Both the position numbers and the translations under genes were made by a program. From contig JASJZC010000004.1 in NCBI GenBank assembly GCA_037178855.1, positions 4,402,001 through 4,466,000 of the forward strand: DNA of 64,000 nt, written 5' to 3'. This DNA is from Oscheius sp. JU75. Taxonomy: Eukaryota > Nematoda > Chromadorea > Rhabditida > Rhabditidae. The first letter of the stretch is position 1. Each line of letters opens with the position of its first letter. Positions 11,901-23,900 of this stretch are shown here, one piece after another. The notes below the pieces were generated by a model that was not told the origin of the DNA, ran no database searches, and saw only the letters and a program-made list of their open reading frames with translations.

Positions 11901-14900
11901 TTGTTGGCGAGCGGCCTCAGTGAGCATTTTAGTGTTAGATGTTCCACGTGCAGGTTGTGTTTCCGAAAGAACATCTTTCAAGTGTTGCTTTTCTTGGTAT
12001 CCTCCGAGCGGCATAGGTACAACGATTTCGTCACCAGCAAGCAGCACAGCAACTCGTGTAACATCGGGAGCCATATCAACCGCATCTGCCAGATCACCCA
12101 GAGCTTGAATCGCTTTTCCGAAGCTGTCTCTTTTAAGGCTGCTGTCAAGAATAACGATAATGTCGAGTTTGGCGTTGTTCAAATTGCAATCATCTGAAGT
12201 ATGGGATGCACTCGGCTTAGAAGTCTCCGGCTCAAGCTGAACGATTGTTCCTTCCTCTGTAACAGCCCTTGAAGTTGTTTTCACTGTTTCAGGAATATGA
12301 TAAGGACCAGTAACGCTTGTACCATCCAAAACATTTGTTATGGGCAAATACACAAATTCTCCCGAAGAACTGGTTGGCAGAACTTGTCCTTCAGCATCAA
12401 CTGGTCTGCCAGACACATCAGTTGGAATCGGCTGGTCATCAGCTCCGACCGGCCGTCCATTGGCATCAGTTGGTAGTGGAGAACCGTCAGGACCAATTAT
12501 TGGGTAGATTGGCTTTCCGGTCTCGTCCGTCGGCTCTCCAGCTTCAGTTCCCGATTCTGGATAGACGTAGCTTCCGGTATCAGTGGTGGGCAGTGGCTCT
12601 CCATCAGGTCCAAGTGGCCGTCCTTCGTCATCAGTTGCAATTGGTTGTCCACTAGAATCCAAATAATGACCCTGAGAATCAGTTGGTAGAGGTGTGCCAT
12701 CAGCAGCGGTTATCGGATAGATGGTGTGTCCTTGGGCGTCAGTTGGCAGCACCCTGGACACTTCTTCACCAGATGGAATGCTTATGTAGTTGCCAGAAGC
12801 ATCAGTTGGAAGTGGAGATCCATCGTCTCCAACTGGTCTTCCAGAGGCGTCAGTTGGAATGGCTTTGTCATCAGTTCCAACTGGTCGTCCTGTGTCATCA
12901 GTTGGTAGTGGGGAACCGTCAGGACCAATTACTGGGTAGATTGGCTTCTGCTGATCGTCAGTAGGCAGTGGTTCTCCATCTGGTCCAATTGCAGGATAGA
13001 TGTAATCTCCAGTTGCAGTAGTGGGCAGGATTTGTCCATCAACATCAACTGGTCTACCAGAAGCATCAGTGGGAATCGGTTCTCCTTCTCGTCCAATCGA
13101 CTTACCAGTTGAATCAGTTGGTAGAGGGGAACCATCAGGACCAATTACTGGGTAGATTGGCTTCTGCTGATCGTCAGTAGGCAGTGGTTCTCCATCTGGT
13201 CCAATTGCAGGATAGATGTAATCTCCAGTTGCAGTAGTGGGCAGAACTTGTCCTTCAGCATCAACTGGTCTGCCGGAAGAATCAGTTGGAATGGGCTGGT
13301 CATCAGCTCCGACCGGCCGTCCATTGGCATCAGTTGGTAGTGGGGAACCGTCAAGACCAATTACTGGGTAGATTGGCTTCTGTTGATCGTCAGTAGGCAG
13401 TGGTTCTCCGTCTGGTCCAACAGCAAGATAGATGTAATCGCCAGCTACAGTAGTGGGCAGGATTTGTCCATCAACATCAACTGGTCTACCAGAAGCATCA
13501 GTGGGAATCGGTTCTCCTTCTCGTCCAATTGGTCTTCCAGTAGAATCAGTGGGCAATGGGGTGTGATCAGGTCCAATTACTGGGTATATGATCTTTCCGG
13601 TCTCGTCCGTCGGTACTCCTGCTTCAGGTCCAGGTTGTGGATAGACGTAGCTTCCAGTATCAGTGGTGGGCAGTGACTGTCCATCAGGTCCAAGTGGCCG
13701 TCCTTCATCATCAGTTGCAATTGGTTGTCCACTAGAATCCAAATAATGACCCTGAGAATCAGTTGGTAGAGGTGTGCCATCAGCAGCGGTTATCGGATAG
13801 ATGGTGTGTCCTTGGGCGTCAGTTGGCAGCACCCTGGACACTTCTTCACCAGATGGAATGCTTATGTAGTTGCCAGAAGCATCAGTTGGAAGTGGAGATC
13901 CATCGTCTCCAACTGGTCTTCCATAGGCGTCAGTTGGAATGGCTTTGTCATCAGTTCCAACTGGTCGCCCTGTGTCATCAGTTGGTAGTGGGGAACCGTC
14001 GGGACCAATTACTGGGTAGATTGGCTTCTGTTGATCGTCAGTAGGCAGCGGTTCACCGTCTGGTCCAATTGCAGGATAGATGTAGTCGCCATTTGCAGTA
14101 GTGGGCAGAATTTCTCCTTCTGCATCAACTGGTCTGCCAGAAGCATCAGTAGGAATCGGTTCTCCTTCTCGTCCAATCGATCTACCAGTTGAATCAGATG
14201 GTAGAGGGGAACCATCAGGACCAATTACTGGGTAGATTGGCTTCTGTTGATCGTCAGTAGGCAGTGGTTCTCCGTCTGGTCCAACAGCAGGATAGATGTA
14301 ATCGCCAGCTACAGTAGTGGGCAGGATTTGTCCATCAACATCAACTGGTCTACCAGAAGCATCAGTGGGAATCGGTTCTCCTTCTCGTCCAATCGATCTA
14401 CCAGTTGAATCAGTTGGTAGAGGGGAACCATCAGGACCAATTACTGGGTAGATTGGCTTCTGCTGATCGTCAGTAGGCAGTGGTTCTCCATCTGGTCCAA
14501 CTGCAGGATAGATGTAATCTCTAGTTGCAGTAGTGGGCAGGATTTGTCCATCAACATCAACTGGTCTACCAGAAGCATCAGTGGGAATCGGTTCTCCTTC
14601 TCGTCCAATCGATCTACCAGTTGAATCAGTTGGTAGAGGGGAACCATCAGGACCAATTACTGGGTAGATTGGCTTCTGTTGATCGTCAGTAGGCAGTGTT
14701 TTACCGTCTGGTCCAATTGCTGGATAGATGTAGTCGCCATTTGCAGTAGTGGGCAGAACTTGTCCTTCAGCATCAACTGGTCTGCCAGAAGAATCAGTTG
14801 GAATGGGCTGGTCATCCGCTCCGACAGGCCGTCCATTGGCATTAGTTGGTAGTGGGGAACCGTCAGGACCAATTACTGGGTAGATTGGCTTCTGCTGATC

Positions 14901-17900
14901 GTCAGTAGGCAGCGGTTCACCGTCTGGTCCAATTGCAGGATAGATGTAGTCTCCAGCTGCAGTAGTGGGCAGAACTTGTCCATCAACATCAACTGGTCTA
15001 CCAGAAGCATCGGTGGGAATCGGTTCTCCTTCTCGTCCAATTGGTCTTCCAGTAGAATCAGTGGGCAATGGCGTGTGGTCAGGTCCAATTACTGGGTATA
15101 TGATCTTTCCGTTCTCGTCCGTCGGTACTCCTGCTTCAGGTCCAGGTTGTGGATAGACGTAGCTTCCAGTGTCAGTGGTGGGCAGTGGCTGTCCATCGGG
15201 TCCAAGTGGCCGTCCTTCATCGTCAGTTGCAATTGGTTGTCCACTAGAATCCAAGTAATGACCTTGAGAATCAGTTGGTAGAGGTGTGCCATCAGCAGCG
15301 GTGATCGGATAGATGGTGTGTCCTTGGGCGTCAGTTGGCATCAGCCTGGACACTTCTTCACCAGATGGAATGCTTATGTAGTTGCCAGAAGCATCAGTTG
15401 GAAGTGGTGATCCATCGTCTCCAACTGGTCTTCCAGAAGCGTCAGTTGGAATGGCTTTGTCATCAGTTCCAACTGGTCGTCCTGTGTCATCAGTTGGTAG
15501 TGGGGAACCGTCAGGACCAATTACTGGGTAGATTGGCTTCTGCTGATCGTCAGTAGGCAGTGGTTCTCCATCTGGTCCAATTGCAGGATAGATGTAATCT
15601 CCAGTTGCAGTAGTGGGCAGGATTTGTCCATCAACATCAACTGGTCTACCAGAAGCATCAGTGGGAATCGGTTCTCCTTCTCGTCCAATCGATCTACCAG
15701 TTGAATCAGTTGGTAGAGGGGAACCATCAGGACCAATTACTGGGTAGATTGGCTTCTGTTGATCGTCAGTAGGCAGTGTTTTACCGACTGGTCCAATTGC
15801 TGGATAGATGTAGTCTCCAGACGCCGTAGTGGGCAGGACTTGCCCTTCAGCATCAACTGGTCTGCCAGAAGCATCTGTTGGAATGGGCTGGTCATCCGCT
15901 CCGACCGGCCGTCCAATGGCATCAGTTGGTAGTGGGGAACCGTCAGGCTCAATTACTGGGTAGATCGGCTTTCCGGTCTCGTCCGTCGGCTTTCCAGGCT
16001 CAGGACCCGATTCTGGATAGACGTAGCTTCCAGTATCAGTGGTTGGCAGTGGCTGTCCATCAGGTCCAAGTGGCCGTCCTTCATCGTCAGTTGCAATTGG
16101 TTGTCCACTAGAATCCAAATAATGACCTTGAGAATCAGTTGGTAGAGGTGTGCCATCAGCAGCGGTTATCGGATAGATGGTGTGTCCTTGGGCGTCAGTT
16201 GGCAGCACCTTGGACGCTTCTTCACCATATGGAATGCTTATGTAGTTGCCAGAAGCATCAGTTGGAAGTGGAGATCCATCGTCTCCAACTGGTCTTCCAG
16301 AAGCGTCAGTTGGGATGGCTTGGTCATCAGCTCCGACAGGCCGTCCATTGGCATTAGTTGGTAGAGGGGTACCGTCAGGACCAATTACTGGGTAGATTGG
16401 CTTCTGTTGATCGTCAGTAAGCAGCGGTTCACCGTCTGGTCCAATTGCAGGATAGATGTAATCTCCAGTTGCAGTAGTGGGCAGGATTTGTCCATCAACG
16501 TCAACTGGTCTACCAGAAGCATCAGTGGGAATTGGTTCTCGTTCTCGTCCAATTTGTCTTCCAGTAGAATCAGTGGGCAATGGGGTGTGATCAGGTCGAA
16601 TTACTGGGTATATGATCTTTCCGTTCTCGTCCGTCGGTACTCCTGCTTCAGGTCCAGGTTGTGGATAGACGTAGCTTTCAGTGTCAGTGGTGGGCAGTGG
16701 CTGTCCATCGGGTCCAAGTGGTCGTCCCTCATCGTCAGTTGCAATTGGTTGTCCACTAGAATCCAAATAATGACCTTGAGAATCAGTTGGTAGAGGTGTG
16801 CCATCAGCAGCGGTTATCGGATAGATGGTGTGTCCTTGGGCGTCAGTTGGCAGCACCTTGGACGCTTCTTCACCATATGGAATGCTTATGTAGTTGCCAG
16901 AAGCATCAGTTGGAAGTGGAGATCCATCGTCTCCAACTGGTCTTCCAGAGGCGTCAGTTGGAATGGCTTTGTCATCAGTTCCAACTGGTCGTCCTGTGTC
17001 ATCAGTTGGTAGTGGGGAACCGTCAGGACCAATTACTGGGTAGATTGGCTTCTGCTGATCGTCAGTAGGCAGTGGTTCTCCATCTGGTCCAATTGCAGGA
17101 TAGATGTAATCTCCAGTTGCAGTAGTGGGCAGGATTTGTCCATCAACATCAACTGGTCTACCAGAAGCATCAGTGGGAATCGGTTCTCCTTCTCGTCCAA
17201 TCGACTTACCAGTTGAATCAGTTGGTAGAGGGGAACCATCAGGACCAATTACTGGGTAGATTGGCTTCTGCTGATCGTCAGTAGGCAGTGGTTCTCCGTC
17301 TGGTCCAATTGCAGGATAGATGTAATCTCCAGTTGCAGTAGTGGGCAGAATTTCTCCTTCAGCATCAACTGGTCTGCCTGCAGTATCAGTTGGAAGTGGT
17401 TCTCCTTCTCGTCCAATCGGTCTTCCAGTAGAATCAGTGGGCAATGGGGTGTGATCAGGTCCAATTACTGGGTATATGATCTTTCCGGTTTCGTCCGTCG
17501 GTACTCCTGCTTCATGTCCAGGTTGTGGATAGACGTAGCTTCCAGTGTCAGTGGTGGGCAGTGGCTGTCCATCAGGTCCAAGTGGTCGTCCCTCATCGGC
17601 AGTTGCAATTGGTTGTCCACTAGAATCCAAATAATGACCTTGAGAATCAGTTGGTAGAGGCGTGCCATCAGCAGCGGTGATCGGATAGATGGTGTGTCCT
17701 TGGGCGTCAATTGGCAGCACCCTGTGCTCTTCTTCACCAGATGGAATGCTTATGTAGTGGCCAGAAGCATCAGTTGGAAGTGGAGACCCATCGTCTCCAA
17801 CTGGTCTTCCAGAGGCGTCATTTGGAATGGCTTTGTCATCAGTTCCAACTGGTCGTCCTGTGTCATCAGTTGGTAGAGGGGAACCGTCGGGTCCTATTAC

Positions 17901-20900
17901 TGGGTAGTTCGGCTTTCCCGTCTCGTCCGTCGGAACTCCTGCTTCAGGTCCAGGTTGTGGATAGACGTAGCTTCCAATGTCAGTGGTGGGCAGTGGCTGT
18001 CCATCAGGTCCAAGTGGCCGTCTTTCATCGTCAGTTGCAATTGGTTGTCCACTAGAATCCAAATAATGACCTTGAGAATCAGTTGGTAGAGGCGTGCCAT
18101 CAGGAGCGGTAATCGCATAGATTGCGTGTCCTTGGGCTTCAGTTGGCAGCACCCTGGACTCTTCTTCACCAGATGGAATGCTTATGTAGTTGCCAGAAGC
18201 ATCAGTTGGAAGAGGAGATCCATCGCCTCCAACTGGTCTGCCAGAAGCATCTGTTGGAATGGGCTGGTCATCCGCTCCGACCGACCGTCCATTGGCATCA
18301 GTTGGTAGTGGGGAACCGTCCGGACCAATTACTGGATAAATGGGTTTTCCTGATTTGTCTGTTGTTTCCACCGGCACTAAAGTCTCTTATTTTATGTATT
18401 ATTTGTGCCATACCTGTGCATATTAGTTTTCCAAGGTGTGAAGTGTCTTGCGACAACTGTGTCCAGTATTGCTCGCTGATGTGATATATTCTGGTCGATT
18501 TTAAGGAATCTAATTTCTGCGACTGTATTTTGGCTTCACGGCTGCAATTCATTTATGTGTATTTGATGTGACTCTCGTTTACCTGAGTTGTGTCACATGA
18601 AAATGGAGTATTGCCGTGTTACCTCGAGGTTCTTCTTGGAGTATTTGAGATGCTGTTTTCAAAGCTAACGTTACATCTGCTTGTCCTCCGATTTCTCTTA
18701 TTTCATCAAACGAGTTTATCAGCTCATTGATGTCTTGATAGTTTGCAATATCGACGGTTACTTCCGTGGTAGCTCCATAGATCAATTTTCCAGTTTTGGG
18801 TACCAGTCTTGTTGGTAGTTCTGTGAAGTACTTCTTGAACATTGCTTTCAACGTGTCCAAATATGGAGCACTTGCGTGTGTTGCCTCAATAATAAAAAGG
18901 ACAGTATCAGTTGTTTCTACTCCAGCTTTGCACATATCATCCAAAGCGGCTGTGACAAAGCTTCCAGATGAATCAGTAGGTAGAATACTGCCATCAAGAG
19001 AAATCGGTCGTCCTCCATCGTCTGTCGGTATGGGCTCACCAGCACGACTTTTTGTGGAACCCGTGGAATCGGTTGTAAGTTGAATACCTTCGTCGTCAAC
19101 AATTGGAAAAAGCGGCTTTCCGTGATAACCGGTAGGGACTGGTAACCCGTCCGGTCCCGTAGGCGGATAAATGTAATGTCCGTCAGACGTTGTGGGCAGA
19201 ACTTGACCAAGAATGTCTAGCGGTTGACCGTTGTCGTCTTTAGGAATTGATGTTCCATCGTCAGTAATGAAATTTCCAGTAGAATCAGTTGCCAAAAGGG
19301 ATCCGTCAGGTCGGATAACAGGAACGATTTCTCTTCCTGTTTCATCTGTAGGCCAGACTGTTGACGTTGATTCTGCTGGTATGTAATAGTTATCATTTTG
19401 ATCTTTCGGCAGAGATTTTCCCTCCGCATCAATTGGTTCGCCTTCATCGTTAACAGGAATGAGGTTGCCGTCTTTATCGTGATAAACACCATCTTCTTCA
19501 ACTAACGGCTCGCCATCAATAATTATCATGGGAATCTCAGGACTTTCTGTTTCGTCAGGGAACAGCTCTTCCGGACCTTCAGCACCGCCGATAACTATGT
19601 TTCCATCATTGTCGAATGGTAGCGGTTTTCCGTCAGCATCCAGCGGCCGACCTAGGTCATCTGTATGTATCACTTGTCCTCGAGTATCCACAAAGCTTCC
19701 ATCCTCGTTTTTGGTCATTGGCGCCCCATCCTTGTCAACAACATTAATAACTGGCTTGTCCTTCTCGTCCGTTGCAATTGCATGACCTGCCTTGTCTACC
19801 AAAGGATAGATCCACTTGCCCTTCTTGTCTTTCTTCAGTTCTTTTCCATCTGGTCCGAGAGGTACTCCGTTCTCAGTGTATGTTATCGGGTTTCCATTAT
19901 TGTCAAGTATCTGTCCATCGCTGCCAATTTCGAGCAGCTTTCCATCAGGCCCAACAACTTCCTGACTGGGATATGCAACATCCGTTGGAAGGTCGTGCGG
20001 TAACGTAGGTATAGAGATGAAACTCTTTTCAGTCGAAGTTGCAGTTGAATGTGTTTCAATTACATCTGCTGGCAGTAAACCAATATAGTCTCCCGAAGAG
20101 CTGGTTGACAGGACTTGTCCTTCTGCATCAACTGGTCTACCAGAAGCATCAGTGGGAATCGGTTCTCCTTCTCGTCCAATCGGTCTTCCAGTAGAATCAG
20201 TGGGCAATGGTGTGTGATCAGGACCAATCACTGGATAGATGGGCTTTTCGGTCCTTTCCGTCGGCTCTCCAGCTTCAGGTCCCGATTCTGGATAGACGTA
20301 GGTTCCAGTGCCAGTGGTGGGCAGTGGCTGTCCATCAGGTCCAAGTGGCCGTCCCTCATCGTCAGTTGCAATTGGTTGTCCACTAGAATCCAAATAATGA
20401 CCTTGAGAATCAGTTGGTAGAGGTGTGCCATCAGCAGCGGTGATCGGATAGATGGTGTGTCCTTGGGCGTCAGTTGGCAGCACCCTGGACTCTTCTTCAC
20501 CAGATGGAATGCTTATGTAGTGGCCAGAAGCATCAGTTGGAAGTGGAGACCCATCGTCTCCAACTGGTCTTCCCGAGGCGTCAGTTGGAATGGCTTTGTC
20601 ATCAGTTCCAACTGGTCGTCCTGTGTCATCAGTTGGTAGTGGGGAACTGTCAGGACCAATTACTGGGTAGATCGGCTTCTGTTGATCGTCAGTAGGCAGT
20701 GGTTCTCCGTCTGGTCCAATTGCAGGATAGATGTAGTCGCCAATTGCAGCAGTGGGTAGAATTTCTCCTTCTGCATCAACTGGTCTGCCAGAAGAATCAG
20801 TTGGAATTGGTTCTCCTTCTCGTCCAATCGGTCTTCCAGTAGAATCAGTTGGTAGTGGGGAGCCGTCAGGACCAATTACTGGGTAGATCGGCTTTCCGGT

Positions 20901-23900
20901 CTCGTCCGTCGGCTTTCCAGGCTCAGGTCCCGATTCTGGATAGACGTAACTTCCAGTATCAGTGGTGGGCAGTGGCTGTCCATCAGGTCCAAGTGGCCGT
21001 CCTTCATCGTCATTTGCAATTGGTTGTCCACTAGAATCCAAATAATGACCTTGAGAATCAGTTGGTAGAGGTGTGCCATCAGCAGCGGTGATCGGATAGA
21101 TGGTGTGTCCTTGGGCGTCAGTTGGCAGCACCCTGGACTCTTCTTCACCAGATGGAATGCTTATGTAGTGGCCAGAAGCATCAGTTGGAAGTGGAGACCC
21201 ATCGTCTCCAACTGGTCTTCCCGAGGCGTCAGTTGGAATGGCTTTGTCATCAGTTCCAACTGGTCGTCCTGTGTCATCAGTTGGTAGTGGGGAACTGTCA
21301 GGACCAATTACTGGGTAGATCGGCTTCTGTTGATCGTCAGTAGGCAGTGGTTCTCCGTCTGGTCCAACTGCAGGATAGATGTAGTCGCCAATTGCAGTAG
21401 TGGGCAGAATTTCTCCTTCTGCATCAACTGGTCTACCAGAAGCATCAGTGGGAATCGGTTCTCCTTCTCGTCCAATCGATCTACCAGTAGAATCAGTTGG
21501 TAGTGGGGAACCGTCAGGTCCAGTTACTGGATAGATAGGCTTTCCCGTCTCGTCCGTCGGTACTCCTGCTTCAGGTCCCGATTCTGGATAGACGTAGGTT
21601 CCAGTGCCAGTGGTGGGCAGTGGCTGTCTATCAGGTCCAAGTGGCCGTCCCTCATCGTCAGTTGCAATTCGTTGTCCACTAGAATCCAAATAATGACCTT
21701 GAGTATCAGTTGGTAGAGGCGTGCGATCAGCAGCGGTGATCGGATAGATGGCGGGTCCTTGGGCGTCGGTTGGTAGTACCCGGGACTCTTCTTCACCAGA
21801 TGGAATGCTTACGTAATTTCCAGAAGTATCAGTTGGAAGTGGAGATCCATCGTCTCCAACTGGTCTTCCAGAGGCGTCAGTTGGGAGAGGGGAACCATCA
21901 GGACCAATTACTGGGTAGATTGGCTTCTGTTGATCGTCAGTAGGCAGTGGTTCTCCGTCTGGACCAATTACAGGATAGATGTAATCTCCAGCTGAAGTAG
22001 TGGGCAGGATATGTCCATCAGCATCAACTGGTCTGCCAGAAGCATCAGTTGGAATCGGTTCTCCTTCTCGTCCAATCGGTCTTCCAGTAGAATCAGTTGG
22101 TAGTGGGGAACCATCAGGACCAATTACTGGGTAGACTGGCTTCTGTTGATCGTCAGTAGGCAGTGGTTCTCCGTCTGGACCAATTGCAGGATAGATGTAG
22201 TCTCCAGCAGCAGTAGTGGGCAGAACTTGTCCATCAACATCAACTGGTCTACCAGAAGCATCAGTGGGAATCGGTTCTCCTTCTCGTCCAATCGGTCTTC
22301 CAGTAGAATCAGTTGGCAATGGTGTGTGTTCAGGACCAATCACTGGATAGATAGGCTTTCCGGTCTTCTCCGTCGGCTCTCCAGCTTCAGGTCCCGATTC
22401 TGGATAGACGTAACTTCCAGTGTCAGCGGTGGGCAGTGGCTGTCCATCAGGTCCAAGTGGCCGACCCTCATCGTCAGTTGTAATTGGTTGTCCGCTAGAA
22501 TCCAAATAATGACCTTGAGAATCAGTTGGTAGAGGTGTGCCATCAGCAGCGGTGATCGGATAGATGGTGTGTCCTTGGGCGTCAGTTGGCAACACCCTGA
22601 ACTCTTCTCCACCAGATGAAATGCTTATGTAGTTGCCAGTAGCATCAGTTGGAAGTGGAGATCCATCATCTCCAATTGGTCTTCCAGAGGCGTCAGTTGG
22701 AATGGCTTTGTCATCAGCTCCGACCGGCCGTCCATTGGCATCAGTTGGTAGTGGGGAACCGTCAGGACCAATTACTGGGTAGATTGGCTTCTGTTGATCG
22801 TCAGTAGGCAGTGGTTCTCCGTCTGTACCAATTGCAGGATAGATGTAATCTCCAGCTGAAGTAGTGGGCAGGATATGTCCATCAGCATCAACTGGTCTGC
22901 CAGAAGCATCAGTTGGAATCGGTTCTCCTTCTTGTCCAATCGGTCTTCCAGTAGAATCAGTTGGTAGTGGGGAACCATCAGGACCAATTACTGGGTAGAT
23001 TGGGTTCTGTTGTTCGTCAGTAGGCAGCGTTTCACCGTCTGGTTCAATTGCAGGATAGATGTAATCTCCAGTTGCAGTAGTGGGCAGGATTTGTCCATCA
23101 ACATCAACTGGTCTACCAGAAGCATCAGTGGGAATCGGTTCTCCTTCTCGTCCAATCGGTCTACCAGTTGAATCAGTTGGTAGAGGGGAACCTTCAGGAC
23201 CAATTACTGGGTAGATTGGCTTCTGTTGATCGTCAGTAGGCAATGGCTCTCCTGCTTCTGGCCCAGATTTTGGATAGACGTAGCTTCCAGTGTCAGTGGT
23301 GGGTAGTGGCTGTCCATCAGGCCCAAGCGGCCGTCCTTCATCATCGGTTGTAATTACCTCACCATTGGCATCAAGAAATCGACCATCAGAGCCAGTGGGC
23401 AAAGGTGTTCTATCGGCATTGGTTATAGGATAAATTGGTTGTCCTTGTTCATTTGTTGGATAAATCTTTTCGTCGTCAGAAGGAATGCTAACGTAGTTTT
23501 TATGCACGTCAGTCGGAAACAAGGATCCATCGGGACCAATGGGACGGCCGTATGAATCTGTTGGTATAGGCACCTCGTTATCTCCCATATATCTTCCAGT
23601 GGAATCAGTTGGTAATGGTGATGAGTCTGGTCTAACTACCGGATAAATAGGTTTTCCATTTTCGTCTGTCGGCAGGACATCACCGGTAGATGATGTTGCA
23701 GGGTAAACATAACGTCCAACGGCATCTGTTGGCAGCAAGTTCCCATCTGGTCCTTGAGGAATCCCGTCTTCGTTGACAGTCACTGGCTCACCATCAATAA
23801 CGTGCTTCTGTGTTTCGTCGGTTGGAAGTGATGTGCCGAAGCTGTCTACAATAGGATAAACCGATTTTCCTGTTTCATCAGTGGGAAGCTGAGACGTCGA

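Noticed and set aside
5594-18055. Short minus-strand frames of 67-90 codons inside the giant exons
   Set aside because: Out-of-frame shadows of the PTD repeat; the long frame covers them completely.
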